Shown here in pieces: positions 1 to 12,102 of a DNA stretch of 64,000 bases. The DNA is from Lumnitzera littorea (lineage: Eukaryota > Streptophyta > Magnoliopsida > Myrtales > Combretaceae). The notes below the pieces were generated by a model that did no database searches, had not been told where the DNA came from, and saw only the letters and a list, made by a program, of their open reading frames with translations. The translations under genes and the position numbers were made by a program. Every line of letters starts with the position of its first letter. Positions within the stretch are counted from its first letter, which is position 1. Where the stretch lies: NCBI GenBank assembly GCA_024138015.1, contig JAMXBB010000009.1:7416863-7480862 (forward strand), given 5' to 3'.

Positions 1-144
1 AACAGCAACGATTTCTCATTCTCATTTACTTATAATTGGACTTTGTCACTGTTGTTTACTTATAATTCGATGTTTGCCCTCATGCACCATATGCAGACTT
101 AGCTTATAGGTGAGGGGAATATGGGAGGGGGGACAGAGCATAGA
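1..144. other. Unassigned edge sequence
   Basis: No ORF, repeat or motif recognised. It ends with a short G-rich run just before the first LTR. Confidence 0.5.
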
Positions 145-533
145 TGTTGAAATAACTAATTGAGATAAGTCTGATTTAATAATAAACTAGAGGAAATCAA
201 ACAAGTCAAGAGGGAAATTTCTAGATATGGAAATTAGATATTAGTTAAACAAGTTAGTGAAAGTTGCAATTATTAAGATTAGTTAGTTAATGAATATAGT
301 AAATAGTTGTAGTTAGTAAAGTTTGTTAGGAAATGAGTTACTATAGGAAATATTATAAATAGTAATTGTAAAAGAGAAAGAATAATCATTCCATTCATAA
401 TCAAACTCAAGAACTATTGCTTAATAGCTCTCTCTCCTTTCTCTCTCAAATTTTTAGGAGTTTATCTTTGACTCGAACTAAACATAATTTCATTTTCCTT
501 ATTCGTATGAATGGGCTACGTAAGATTCTAACA
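145..533 (+). repeat. 5' LTR of the small remnant element
   Basis: TG...CA-bounded, about 389 bp. The stretch 228-440 is closely repeated at 1366-1576. A TATTATAAATAG element near 349 is a plausible LTR TATA box, and a CT-rich segment follows from about 427. Confidence 0.7.
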
Positions 534-1361
534 TTGGTGCTCTTGTTGCTTGTACCCATTGATTCATTCTCATTGATTTCTTTCGTTATCATCACCATTT
601 TGCTTGTTGTCCAATTTCATTCTTCATTTTCAATCATGATCAATTAGCAAGATCCTATTGTATCAGTGTAAATACAAAATTTGTTAAAGCAAATAATGGT
701 GCCAATGGAAGTAATAAGACAATAAATGATGGCATCATTTGACAAAACACAAGAAAATTTAGGTAAATTTGTAGCAGGTAATTAGCATTTGAAAAAATTA
801 ATTGTTGAGTACATTGATGAAGAAGAGAAATCAAAGAAATAGTATGACAAAGACATCACTTCAACCACAGAAGTTATGGATGAAGCAAATTTTCAAGAAA
901 TGGTTCAAAACAATGATCTAAAAAAAGTTGTTATAAAACAATAAGATTCCAAGATTAATATTATAGATAATTTCCGACATGATCAAGAAATTTTAGCAAT
1001 TCAACTATTTCGATTTCCAAAGAATCAAAATATGAAAGTGGTTGATGACAATCTCCTTGATGTCAACTTTGATACAATGGTAGGAGCGATTAGAGTTGTT
1101 GCTTACATTTCTCATGAACAATATATTTTTCAAAAGAAGGTGCACTTAATCTTGAAGATGATATTCAAAGGCATTGAAGGGCCAAGTCATAAATAAAAAA
1201 GGTCATTCTAAAAAAACATACTGATAATGACACATTAAGTTTTTTGAGTAGTTTTTATAAATTTTTACTTCTATCAAGTAAGATTAGTTGATTCTTATTT
1301 ATTTCCTTATCTTGTTCCCTTAAACCTTGAAGATAAGGTTTTTGTCAAGAATGGGGAAAAT

Positions 1362-1576
1362 TGTTATGATTTTAGATATTAGTTAGACAAGTTAGTGAAA
1401 ATTGCAATTATTAAGATTAGTTAGTTAATGAGTATAGTAAATGGTTATAGTTAGTAAAGTTTGTAAGGAAATTAGTTATTATAGGAAATATTATAAATAG
1501 TAATTGTAAAAGAAAAAGAATGATCATTCCATTCATAATCAAATTCAAAAACTATTGTTCAATAGCTCTCTCTTTT
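1362..1576 (+). repeat. Partial 3' LTR of the small remnant element
   Basis: Near-identical to the left LTR, but it lacks about 80 bases after TGTTATGATTTTAG and everything after the CTCTCTCTTTT segment. Sequence then jumps at 1577-1600 to a 24-base segment that also occurs inside the element at 995-1018. Confidence 0.7.
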
Positions 1577-1600
1577 GGCAATTCAACTATTTGGATTTCC

Positions 1601-2425
1601 TCTTATCACGCTCAAATTAGATCTAATTGGACCGAACTAGGTGTCAAAGGTTAAATTCATGAGTGTACCATCAACCAGCCAATTTTAATTACGCAAATTT
1701 AATTTGACCGATTCTTTTCCAAATTTCTTCAGGTATATCACCACTATGCGACTAAGAATTCCTTATTTTATTAACTATACGAGATGCATATATGAGCCTA
1801 GATACATTAGTCGCAAGAGAAAACCCTTTTCTTCCCTCAATGCACATGTAGACACCGTCACCAACCATAAAATTTAGGGAAAAAAATCATTAAGAGTAGA
1901 TTGTAGAGTGCTTAATTGGATGTAATGGACAACTTAATTGAATTTTGATATAATATGGAGGATATCTTGTGTATTTTTCCTTTTTTAAAAAGTTGTAGAT
2001 GATTAGGATAATTGAAGGAAAAATAGAGAATTTAATTGAATTTTTCTTTTTTTTTTCATTAAGGGTTAAATACTTGGCATTATTTGGTATCCCTCCAATT
2101 TTTTTGTTCATCTACATTTGTCACCTATAATAATTAAATGAAAAATAGAGCCTATATTAAATATTTATTATATATTAAATATATGATTTTTTTTTTAACC
2201 AATGATATTAGAACTAGAGGAAATGAGGATTCAAATTTGGTTCATCTCAATTGGAGACCAATATTTTTTATACTATTAAGTTATAGCGGCCATGACAACT
2301 ATATGATAAATTAAGGACACAAATAAAGATACAATTTGGATAGGAAACTATACCCCAAATTGATACTTTTCAAACATCAAAGGGAATTATGTTAAAGAGT
2401 TAAGCATCCACAGATATATTTGAAT
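1601..2425. other. AT-rich intergenic sequence without recognised features
   Basis: No gene signal on either strand. The reading frame at 1890-2111 (minus) is low-complexity A/T-rich sequence with no recognisable protein similarity. Confidence 0.5.
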
Positions 2426-3330
2426 TGTCACGACTCAAGGGGTGGTCTAGTTGTGGTAGACGTCATATATCATATAAAGGACTGTAGATTAGTTACCCTT
2501 CCAATCAATAGCCTTTCATGCGACATACAAGGCTACTACTACAACTATTAACCTAAGAGTAATACAAGTAAAAGTAATATCATCACCTAATTATAATAAC
2601 ATGATTGTTAAATCACAACCTTTATAGACATATATATTACATATATTAAGTCTATAATATAATAGATAGTAAACTACTAATACATTACATCACCTCAAAA
2701 GTTCCTAGTTCTAAATATAGTAGTGGAGGTACATTCTCATCTCAAATCTCAAATTCACTAATAGATAATTCACTAATCTAAGGCATCTTGCGACCTTGAT
2801 CAATAAATAAGTCTCCCTACAAACAAGTTATTCAACAATTAATTCAAAAATATGAATGCATGCTCATACAGAATGCCAAACAAATACATGCAAATGACTA
2901 AGTACTGCATACAACTCAAATTTAATGCCCTCTGATGTTAGGGTTGGAGTATATACGGCACTAGTCAAACCTCGATATTATACCAAAACATACTTTACTA
3001 TAAAACTCCGCATTTTGTATTCAAATAAATCAATCTTTTTATTTTAATAAAAAATTAAGTTCTAAGTATAGTTGTAAGTGAGCCCTGATAATCCACACTT
3101 ATCCCTAAATAGAGGCCTTTAGACTCGATCCTTAGTTAGGTGGTTGGTGCCTTCAATACCTAATAATCCCGCGGGTCAAGGTAAGGTCATATTATACGTA
3201 TGCATTGTACTAAAATATTATAATTAGAATTAATAATTAACCTCCGTATGACCCCTCATTACTTTCAGATGGCCTCTCATTACCTCCATGTGATGTGATG
3301 GCTAAAATTAGACATACAATGCATGATTAC
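2426..3330 (-). repeat. Family 1 LTR-like fragment, inverted copy (A')
   Basis: Reverse-complement match to the right-hand end of the repeat at 26410-29868. It starts TGTCACGACTC, the complement of that repeat's GTCGTGACA terminus, and continues through CTAGTTGTGGTAG and the GGCCTTTAG...GGTTGGTGCC segment (compare 29070-29120). It ends against the start of an oppositely oriented copy at 3331, so the two form a head-to-head inverted pair. Non-coding. Confidence 0.7.
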
Positions 3331-5561
3331 TATAAACCTCGCGAATTTAGCTATTTAAGAATAAAATTGAACTCTAATATGATAGGTAGCTTTAGGAGTT
3401 AATTAGAATGAGTAAGATAAAAAATTTATTAAATTATGAAATGGAATATATTATACGTAATAAAACCTTAGAAATTCAATCAAAACTCAAATCGCGTACG
3501 AAAATCCTAAACCCTATATACACGTAAGTACCCGAGATCGAACCCGAACTTGACAAAAATCTTAAAACAAAAATTTTAAGCATATAAAGTGAACAATTGT
3601 CCTCAAATAGTGATAAAACCCTAATTTAATACAAGTAACAATTTATATGCACAATCGTATAAAATCATCAACGAACTCATTGAGATAACTTTTAAATATT
3701 ATAAACATAACGATTAACGATTAAATTAATAAATTTTATAAAAAAAATTCAACATTATTTTATAATTAGTTGATTTATAATTTTTATATTTAGAGATTTC
3801 TAAATTTTCTAATTTTTCTTTTCCTTTTCCTTCCTAGTTTTTTTTTTCTTTGCCACGTGATGCTTCTAGATTTAATTTGGCTAAGGATGATGTGTTTTTT
3901 AATTCCAACATGTGATAATAATGTCTATAAAACAAATCTATTAAGATAAGGCTCAAGTCTTGTCAATTTATTTCATTATCATATCATATCTTGATAATTG
4001 TTTTAATTTTTTTCCCTTTTTCACTTGAATTTTCTACTCTCCTCTTGCTGCATCATGTCCCAAAACAAAAGCAAACATACATCTTTTCCAACATGAAAAC
4101 CAAAAACACATAAACACTTCTTTTTCTTTTTCAAAACCATAAAGCCCCTCCTCTATTTCCTTTTTATTTTCTTGGCTATTCATTTCCATTTTCAACCACA
4201 CCAAGGGAAGAAGAAGAAGGAGCTTCTAACTTCATTAAGTCACTAAAGAGTAAGATAATTAGTATGTATATTATATGTATTTTTTAATAAGTATTTAGTA
4301 TGTGTATTATACTATATGTAATAATAAATTAAGGGTATTTTATCATGTACATGTACTTTGTGTCCATTATTTGTAAAGAGAAATCTATGTACATGTATTA
4401 AAGTTTATATTATACAATGTCCATATGTTCACATATGAATAAATATGTATATTTGATTACACAAATAATTAGTATAAGGATTTGTGTATATGTACATTTG
4501 TGTATATATAGGTATATTATTATTTTCATTATATGTATATATGTATTACTATGTGGTCGAAAATATATATATACATATATAGATATGTATGTATATGGTA
4601 TAAAAATACTAATCTAGTATAGTATATGTATAGTATAGTATAAAGGGTCTTGGAGGAATGGATTTCCATATGATTTGATTAGTACAATATAGGAGCATTA
4701 ATACAACAAAACCCTACACTTGGTTCAAGGGTTTACTTGGAGCCAGAGACCCTAATAGTGGATGATTGGGGATCATGTCTAAAGACCATTGCTGTAGGGT
4801 ATGAGCATGGACTGTGAAGGCTACCTTACCACTAGACTTGTGATTTTTTATATTACTAGATTCCTTTGAAATAAAAAAGTATTTTATGAAATACATAATT
4901 TAAATTTATAGTTAAAAACCCCAGGTGCTAGAGTTCAGTTGTGATTGGTGCTGATGTATGTCCAACCCTTGCTTCGGAGGGCGTTAAATCCAATATTGTA
5001 TACAGTACTGGGCAACTACATTTATATTGTTTAGCATACTACTTATTCATACATTTATATGCTTGGAAAAAAATTGTTTAATAACCTGCTTGCTAGTATA
5101 ATATGAAGGATAACTCACTAAGCTCTTGTAGCTTATTCCCCAATATTTTTTTTTTTTTTTGCGGGTTAATAGATAATTAAGCATAGGTTAAGAGCCGAGC
5201 GTTAAATGTAAGTATTGAGATGTTTTAGAGGCTAGAATTAGAAAGATCGTTTAGTTCATTTGCAACTTCAAATGTAAACACCACTTGTATATTTAGATTT
5301 TATAACTTCAATAAGTTTAAATTTAAGTCTTTACTACTTAATCTTATCATTTGGTAAAGAATACTAATTCTCTGTAATTCTAGTGAATTGTAGAATATTG
5401 GATATCCATAATCACTCATATGTTATAGTAAGTTAATTAAATTAAAAATCGAAAACTTTAATGACTAATTGTTGAGAGTTTTGCAATCTTTAAGTTGCAA
5501 GACAATTTTCATATTACGAGTGCACACGTAATATGAAAGTTTTAGGTAATCTTACTAACCC
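3331..5561 (+). repeat. Family 1 LTR-like repeat, copy A (interrupted by gap)
   Basis: It begins TATAAACC (TGTAAACC in the other copies) and follows the same order of segments as the repeat at 26410-29868: an A/T-rich leader with many AAACCCTAA-like words, a polypyrimidine stretch near 3815-3850, a TATGTATA-rich simple-sequence block at 4260-4640, then the GGAGGGCGTTAAATC block at 4977. The last part is lost in the 500-N gap. No coding capacity. The structure suggests a long solo LTR of a Ty3/gypsy element, which is inference. Confidence 0.65.
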
Positions 5562-6061
5562 NNNNNNNNNNNNNNNNNNNNNNNNNNNNNNNNNNNNNNN
5601 NNNNNNNNNNNNNNNNNNNNNNNNNNNNNNNNNNNNNNNNNNNNNNNNNNNNNNNNNNNNNNNNNNNNNNNNNNNNNNNNNNNNNNNNNNNNNNNNNNNN
5701 NNNNNNNNNNNNNNNNNNNNNNNNNNNNNNNNNNNNNNNNNNNNNNNNNNNNNNNNNNNNNNNNNNNNNNNNNNNNNNNNNNNNNNNNNNNNNNNNNNNN
5801 NNNNNNNNNNNNNNNNNNNNNNNNNNNNNNNNNNNNNNNNNNNNNNNNNNNNNNNNNNNNNNNNNNNNNNNNNNNNNNNNNNNNNNNNNNNNNNNNNNNN
5901 NNNNNNNNNNNNNNNNNNNNNNNNNNNNNNNNNNNNNNNNNNNNNNNNNNNNNNNNNNNNNNNNNNNNNNNNNNNNNNNNNNNNNNNNNNNNNNNNNNNN
6001 NNNNNNNNNNNNNNNNNNNNNNNNNNNNNNNNNNNNNNNNNNNNNNNNNNNNNNNNNNNNN
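5562..6061. other. Assembly gap (exactly 500 N)
   Basis: A round 500-base run of N is a placeholder of unknown true size. It hides the end of family 1 copy A and the start of the left Tat-A LTR, including any target-site duplication. Reading frames drawn across it are meaningless. Confidence 0.98.
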
Positions 6062-6370
6062 AAAAATAAATAAATAAAATATAATAAATAATAAATAAAT
6101 AAAATATTTTAAAAAATAACATTTCGTTAGATTAAATTTAAGTTTAGAAGTTAGGTCATCGAACCTTGGCTTAGATTTAAATATGGCTTAGGCTGACCGA
6201 GTTCATATGTGTAATTTAATTGCACATATGAATAAGGCACAGGTTAACGGCTTAATGGTTAAGCATATGGACATAATACTAACATTAAGCATGAGGTATT
6301 AGGTTCAAAACATAGCAAAGGCAGGGAGGCCTTTTTCTTACTTTCTGTTTTTCTTACATCAGAGATAGTT

Positions 6371-6523
6371 ACGTGTCAAGATCTGATTGTGCCTCGTGTC
6401 CTGATACGTGGCATAATCAGATTGGACGACCTTTGCTGACATGGCACCACTTGTCAACCACGTGGCATGCCACGTGTCAAGTGTGACACATGGCAAGTCG
6501 GGGTTTGTCGAGTCGACTGACGT
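6371..6523 (+). promoter_or_regulatory. Cluster of ACGT-core (G-box/ABRE-like) motifs in the LTR U3
   Basis: ACGTGTC at 6371, ACGTGGC at 6406, CCACGTGGC at 6458, GCCACGTGTC at 6469 and TGACGT at 6518 lie about 330-490 bases upstream of the TATA box. ACGT-core sites bind plant bZIP and bHLH factors. The opposite LTR keeps a similar cluster at about 19260-19375, which argues for constraint or a recent common ancestor. Stress or hormone responsiveness is inference only. Confidence 0.55.
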
Positions 6524-6855
6524 AGCGCCACATCAGTGCAATGTTAGCACTTTCCCTTTCTTTCCCTCGGTTGTCCTAGATTTTCTCCCGATTTTCCTTA
6601 GCTTTCCTTCTCAAGAACAGCTCACTCCCTCCACTTTAACTTTAATTTCTGCACAAATTCCATATACAGACTCATGGTTTCTTACATCAATCTTACACTA
6701 GACATAGCCTACTATGAATCGGTATAAAAAACGTATCTAAGTTTAGTCAATTACTCATTCAAATCGAGCTTCAAAGATTAGAAAAAAACTAAGAATCTTG
6801 GCATTTCCATTAACTTCGATCCAAGCTTTCCTTTGTTGTTGGGTTGAAATTCATG

Positions 6856-6863
6856 TATAAATA
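6856..6863 (+). promoter_or_regulatory. TATA box of the Tat-A left LTR
   Basis: TATAAATA within GTATAAATAGGGACGTC, followed by a leader with CT repeats. The same element is conserved in the right LTR on the minus strand. Confidence 0.6.
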
Positions 6864-8336
6864 GGGACGTCAATGAGCAGAAGGGCGATCCCTGAGCTTC
6901 AGAATCAACTCTCAAGCTCCCATCTCTCCGGCGATTCTCTTTCTCTCTCTAGCTTACTCTCTCTCTCTTCAATTCCCTCTCTTTGCTCCGACCTAAGTTG
7001 AGCCACCACTCAAGGAAGACTCCCTGTGACTTAAGCTCCTCGATACAACTTTCCTAAACCTCCACCATACCCCCTACAGCGCTGCTGAAGCACCACCACA
7101 GACCGCCACCTCCGACAACTACCGAATGACTACCTCAGGCTACGACACTCAACCTACCCCCCTATTCCCAATCCAAAACTCACAAAAAACTCCTCACCCC
7201 CTCGCTTTGGCCACTAGAACTGCCCGAATAGCCTTCTATCGCTATTGTTGTTGAAGGCATTGAAGCCTGACCTGGAACCAGTAGAGCGGCCTAACCCAAC
7301 CCGATCTGACACGCTTAGGTCTGACTCGCGCATACGAATCCATATGAAGCTTTTTCTCTTATTTATTTGTTGTTGTTTTATTTATTTTTTTATTTTATTT
7401 AATTTATTTATTTTGTTTAAATGTAATAGAAAATAAAAAGGAAGAAAAAAGAAGGAAAAAAAAAGAAAAAAAGAAGAAGGTAATTTTGTTTTATTTTAAT
7501 AAATAAGCAATAAGTGATAAGTGATGAATAAATTAAGAAAAAATATGAAGTAAATAAAATGAAATAAATAGTAAATAGGTAAACATAAAATTATGATTTC
7601 TTTTCTCACACTTAGAAAAATTAAGTTTTTCTGAAAATAAATGAAAATAAATAGACCTTTTTTCAAATTGAGACTATTTTAGAGTTTTCAAAAATAAAAC
7701 ACCAATTAAGACCCTTTAAAAGAATTTCCTTAAACAAATTGAACCGAGTAAAAACAAATATGACCCTTTTTCAAAAATTAAAATCAAACCACCCACTAAA
7801 GTTTTTTATAAACGAACTACGGAAGTCTGATTCCAAATAATGGGTACATAGGCACCTGTACACAAGTACAAGGCAACTTAAAATATGGAAAGTTTTAATT
7901 TTTCCATTTCTAGATATTTATGTAAATTAATCAATTTAGTTGCATGTATCATAATTAGATGTTTTTAGAAATTAAAAAGGGTATATTTAAAAGGCGAAGT
8001 TAAATTCGGAAAGTTAAAAAGTGGTACCTGTTTAGGGTTTAATAAACTAGGCCCCGGACCTAAATCTATGGTTTTCAAAAAAGCCGTTTTATAAATTGTT
8101 TTTTTTTTTTTAATCGATAGACCAGTAGTTAAGTTATAGCCAATCCACCCAATTGGTTATAACTTAACCATTTTTCCCGACTCTAATTGAGTGGCAACTT
8201 CAATCTCTTTTTAAATTGAAAAAATGGTTTTCTTTAAACCCTAGTCGAGGGCAAGTATTAAACGAGTAAGGGTTTAATACTAATCGACTTAGAGAAGACC
8301 TAATTTTATAAAAAAAACCGAGAGGGTGAAAAACCA

Positions 8337-8621
8337 AGCTTAACATTCCCTATGGGGGATCAATCCATAATAAAGTATTTAAAGAATTTTGTTAATTACC
8401 AATATTCTAGATCTCATTCCTTAACTCCTCTTGTGTTCGTGGTGTATAAGTTTGATTAAATGAGGTCAAGGGAATTAGACCTGTCCATGGAGAGGGTGAT
8501 TATTCCAACGATGACAATGGCCAAGGATACCAAATTTGCTTGTAGATAATGAAAATTGGACCACAATGACATTCAAAATGACTAGCATTTTCGTGTTTTA
8601 AGCCAAATTCCCATTGATTTC
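8337..8621 (-). other. Tat-A region between pol end and the left LTR
   Basis: Short non-coding tail after the integrase stop. No clear polypurine tract adjoins the LTR. The junction GAAAAACCA|AGCTTAAC joins this tail to the wrong (U5) end of the LTR. Confidence 0.55.
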
Positions 8622-9797
8622 TCATGGATAGTACAATTTTACAGCATTAGCATTTACAGGGTCTCTCAAATCTGGACCATCCATTTGGGACAAAATCAAA
8701 GCCCCTCCTAATAATAGTCGCTTCACGACATAAGGACCCTTGTAATTGGGGGTGAATTTCCCTCTGGAGTCTTATGCATTGGGGAGAGCTTTTCTTAACA
8801 CCAAATCTCCTTCTTTGAGGTTACGAGGTTGCACCCTTTTGTTAAAGGCCCAAGCCATTTTTTGCTGATAACATTGATTATGACACATGGCTGTCAATCT
8901 CCTTTCATCAATCAGATTTAGCTGTTCAATGCGTTTCTTTACCTAATCGGCTTCGTCCAAATGAATTTCTGATAATACCCTAAGTGATGGGATTTTGATG
9001 TCTACTGGTAATACTGCTTTAGTGCTATATACTAAAGAGTATGGCGTTGCCCTAATCGACGTTCTGATGGAAGTCTGACAGGCCATGAGTGCGAAGGGTA
9101 ACATCTCATGCCAGTCCTACTATGTAACAGCCATTTTTTCAATGATTCTTTTGAGGTTTTTGTTTGCTGCTTCGATAGCTCCATTCATTTAGGGTCGATA
9201 AGGAGTAGAGTTCCTATGAATGATTCGGAATTGCCAGCATAATTCTATCGTAGGCTTGTTGTTGAGATTGGTGCCATTATCAATGATAATTGTTTCAGGA
9301 GTCCCATATCGAGCCAACATGTCCCTCTTGATGAACTTATCTATGACCTCTTTAGTAACGTTCGAGTATGACGAAGCCTCTACCCATTGGCTAAAGTAGT
9401 AGATGGTGACTAATATGAACCGATGCCCATTAGACGCTCTTGGAGTGATAGAGCCGATGATATCTATGCTCTACATTGAGAAAGGCCATGGTGCTGAGAT
9501 GGCATGCAATTCCTGAGGCGAGGCGTTTATCTTATTCACATAAACTTGGCATAAATGACAGTACCTTACATGTTTGATGCAATCACTTTCCATTATTGAC
9601 TAATAATACCTTAGCCTCATGATTTTCTTTGTGAACATGTACCCATTCATGTAAAGGCTACATACTCCTTCATATACCTCTTTCATTAAATTCTCAGTCT
9701 CTTCATCAGCCACATACCTTAAGAGTGTACCGTCAAATGAGCATCGGTATAAGGTGGACTTGCTTACTAAGAATTGGGTGGTTAGTCTCCTAATCAT
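8622..9797 (-). pseudogene. Tat-A integrase (decayed)
   Basis: Integrase would insert the cDNA into the genome. The N-terminal HHCC zinc region is recognisable (DCIKHVRYCHLCQ), but its His part is degraded. The core shows SIDIIGS, IIIDNGTN and GAIEAANKNLKRII, which supply the D, D and E of the DDE triad. Further on are PYSLVYSTKAVLPV and the C-terminal NLKEGDLVLRKALP and FTPNYKGPYVVKR, typical of Tat integrases. Several stops interrupt the frame, for example before SIMESD and after STPYRP. It ends at a TGA complementary to 8622-8624. It lies directly downstream of the second RNase H in the same polyprotein frame order. Confidence 0.85.
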
Positions 9798-9867
9798 CTT
9801 TTTGTCTTTTTTCTCGGCCTTTTTAGGGTATGCACCTTAATATCATGATACCATGGTTTTTAGTTGT

Positions 9868-10890
9868 TTATACCCTCAATCTTAGGCAGAAGGCAGGCTT
9901 GTCTTCAATTTCAATAGTAAGGGCCTGAATCTTAACTCCACCAGATATCTGGATCATAGATGCTAGTGTAGCTAAAGTATCAGCAAATTGGTTATGAGTT
10001 CTTGGTATGTGATTGAAGGCGACTTCTGTAAAACTTTCCGTTAATTCCGTCAAATGCCAGTAGTAAGGCACCAGCTTAGGATCTTTAGTTTTGTACTCTC
10101 CTCGTACTTGGCTAATAATGAGTGAGGAGTCTCCATATACTTCTAATTCTTGAATATCTTTCTCTAGGGCCATCTTGAGTCCCATGATGCATGCTTCATA
10201 TTTAGCAATATTATTAGTGTATGGGAAAACAAGCCTTATGGCCACAGGATACTGAGTACCTTCAGGGGATATTAGTATTACCCCAATTCCACATCCAGAC
10301 ACATTAGCTACACCATCGAAGAACATTTTCCATTTTGGTGGCTCATCACCCTTTCCTTTATCAAAGTTTCCTTCGACCACTAAGATACCCTCATCGAGGA
10401 AATTGATTTGTACTTCTTGGGGAGTACTATCAGAGGGGTTTTTTGCTAATTGATATGCCAAAGCTTGCCCTTTAACTGAATTTTGGTTCACATATGTAAT
10501 GTCGAACTCTGATAGCAGCATTTGCTACTTTGAGATTCTACCAATTAGGGCCAGTTTGTCTGCCAAGTACTTTAAACGATCGTGTTGAGTCAGTAATTCC
10601 ACCTAGTAGTAGAGTGTATGTTATCTAAGTTGATACATTACCTAAACCAACGCACGATAGGTTCTTTCAATTTCCGAATATCTCTACTCCCCTTCGGTGA
10701 ATTTTTTGCTCAAGTAGTATACAGCTTGATCCTTTCCTTCCTCATCTTTCTGGCCAAGCATGCATGCTATGGACTCTGGTAATATTGTCAAGTATAGGAA
10801 TATAGGTTTCCCCGATTTCAGAGCTACCAGAATTGGAGGGTTCATGAGGTATTCTTTGATTGTTGTAAAGGCCTGCTCACACTCTTCATC
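9868..10890 (-). pseudogene. Tat-A RNase H plus second (archaeal-type) RNase H
   Basis: The RT-linked RNase H is readable at about 10530-10890 (CEQAFTTIKEYLMNPP, PIFLYLT, KDQAVYYLSKKFTEGE), with stops. It runs into an open stretch at 9868-10521 holding the additional RNase H diagnostic of the Tat lineage: MFFDGVANVSGCGIGVILIS supplies the first catalytic Asp, IAKYEACIMGLKMALEKDI the Glu helix (NIAKYEA for the usual NNEAEYEA), VYGDSSLIISQVRGEYK the second Asp, and HNQFADTLATLAS the last Asp. The catalytic residues look preserved in this domain. RNase H removes the RNA template strand during reverse transcription. Confidence 0.87.
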
Positions 10891-11919
10891 CTAGTTGATC
10901 TTGGCGTTCTTTTTTAACAACTTAAATAAAGGACGACACTTGTTTGTGAGTTGGGATATGAACCGGGTTATATAGTTTAAACGACCCAACAAACCTTTGA
11001 TTTCTTTAAGTGTGCATGGTGGGGGCAGGTCAACTATCGCTTTAACTTTATCAGGGTCCACTTCAATGTCCCTTTGGCTAATTATGAAACCTAACAACTT
11101 CCCTAAAGTTGCCCCGAAAGTATACTTCTCTAGGTTGAGTTTCAGTTGGAATTTTCTCAATCTATCAAACAATCTCTTTAGATTTTCCATATGATTTTCT
11201 CCTTCTTTAGACTTAGCAATCATATCATCGACATATAACTCAACTTTTTTGTGGATCATGCGATGAAAAATTGTTACCATGGCCCTTTGATAAGTTGCCT
11301 CGGCATTTTTGAGTCCAAAATGCATCACTTTGTAGCAAAATGTGCCCCAAGTTATGATGAATGTAGTCTTGGCTTTATCTTCTTTAGCCATTCGAATCTG
11401 GTTATACTTGGAAAATCCATCCATGAAAGAGAAAATATGGTTTCTAGCTATATTATTGACCAATACATCTATATGGGGGAAAGGAAAATTATCTTTAAGG
11501 GTTACTTGATTGAGGTCTTGAAAATCTACGCACACCTTGACTTTCCTATTCTTCTTCATAACTGGTGCTATGTTGACTACCCACTCAAGATAATCAGATA
11601 CCTCAATAAAGCCGACTTCCAATAATTTTTTGACTTCTTCCTTGATTTTCAGCAAGATATTTGGTTAGAACCTTCTCAACTTTTGTTTCTTAGGCTTGAT
11701 ATCCTCTTGAGTAGGTAAGTGATGGACCACGATCGATGGGTCTAATCCGGGCATATCATCATAAGACCATGCAAATACGTCTTGGTATTCGAATAGCAAT
11801 GTGGTCATCTCTATCTTTTGATTTTCTTCCAAATTTCCCCCAACCTTCAATACCTTAAGGTTTTCATTAGTACTGACATCAATCATCTTTGTTGGCTCAT
11901 CAATGGAAATTCTACTCAT
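10891..11919 (-). pseudogene. Tat-A reverse transcriptase
   Basis: The N-terminal part (11665-11919) includes YQDVFAWSYDDMPGLDPSIV and KPKKQKLRRF. One stop follows, then an open 254-codon stretch. Motifs in order: VCVDFQDLNQVTLKDNFPFP, FSFMDGFSKYNQIRM (catalytic Asp present), TFCYKVMHFGLKNAEATYQR, LYVDDMIAKS (the YVDD active site is intact), FGATLGKLLGFIISQRDIEV, then the start of the connection domain. A single stop (TAA) joins the two parts in frame. This is the best preserved domain of Tat-A and its active-site residues are intact, but the flanking polyprotein is broken. Confidence 0.9.
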
Positions 11920-12102
11920 TTCATGTTTTTGCCAGCTTTCTTATACATCATTATGGTCATCAACATCACCCTCGACAACTAACCCAGTAAAGCTGAAAGT
12001 GCTATCAATATTCTCATTACTTATCTACGCGAGGTATCAATGGCCTTTATTCGAGTCGTTAAATCATAGGGAAGACTTATTGTTATTCACAGGGATGGAG
12101 AA

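Larger units (their letters stand above)
145..1600 (+). mobile_element. Small decayed LTR retrotransposon remnant
   Basis: Two direct repeats enclose a short internal region. The left LTR begins TGTTGAAATAAC and ends CTAACA at 533, followed by TTGGTGCTC, where a primer site would lie. The right LTR begins TGTTATGATTTTAG at 1362, directly after a purine-rich stretch ending GGGGAAAATTG that fits a polypurine tract. The internal 828 bases have no long ORF. Broken plus-strand reading around 1270-1360 includes PLNLEDKVFVKNGENC, which resembles the extreme end of a Ty3/gypsy pol ORF. Almost all of gag-pol is missing, so this is an internally deleted or non-autonomous copy. The superfamily assignment is tentative. 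Confidence 0.65.
6062..8336 (+). repeat. Tat-A left LTR (inverted relative to the right LTR)
   Basis: Reverse-complement homologue of 17263-19839 along its whole visible length: the AAGCATATGGA segment at 6259, the CACGTG cluster, the TATA box, the CT-rich leader at 6930-6975, the A/G tract at 7430-7490, the GTGGTACC segment at 8031, and the terminus GAAAAACCA at 8336. About 240 bases of its 5' end are missing in the gap. Many substitutions and indels separate the two copies. Confidence 0.85.

Noticed and set aside
4417..4617. Hydrophobic 66-codon frame
   Set aside because: Encoded by TATGTATA simple sequence.
5514..6122. Open frames spanning the first N run
   Set aside because: They consist almost wholly of unknown residues from the 500-N gap; same for 36656-37399.
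6441..6701. 86-codon frame in the Tat-A LTR with a counterpart at 19033-19324
   Set aside because: The shared reading reflects LTR homology over the ACGT-motif region; frames differ in length and start, with no known protein similarity.
7245..7436. Possible small membrane protein in the left Tat-A LTR
   Set aside because: The hydrophobic part comes from a T-rich run in the LTR, and the paired LTR lacks the frame.
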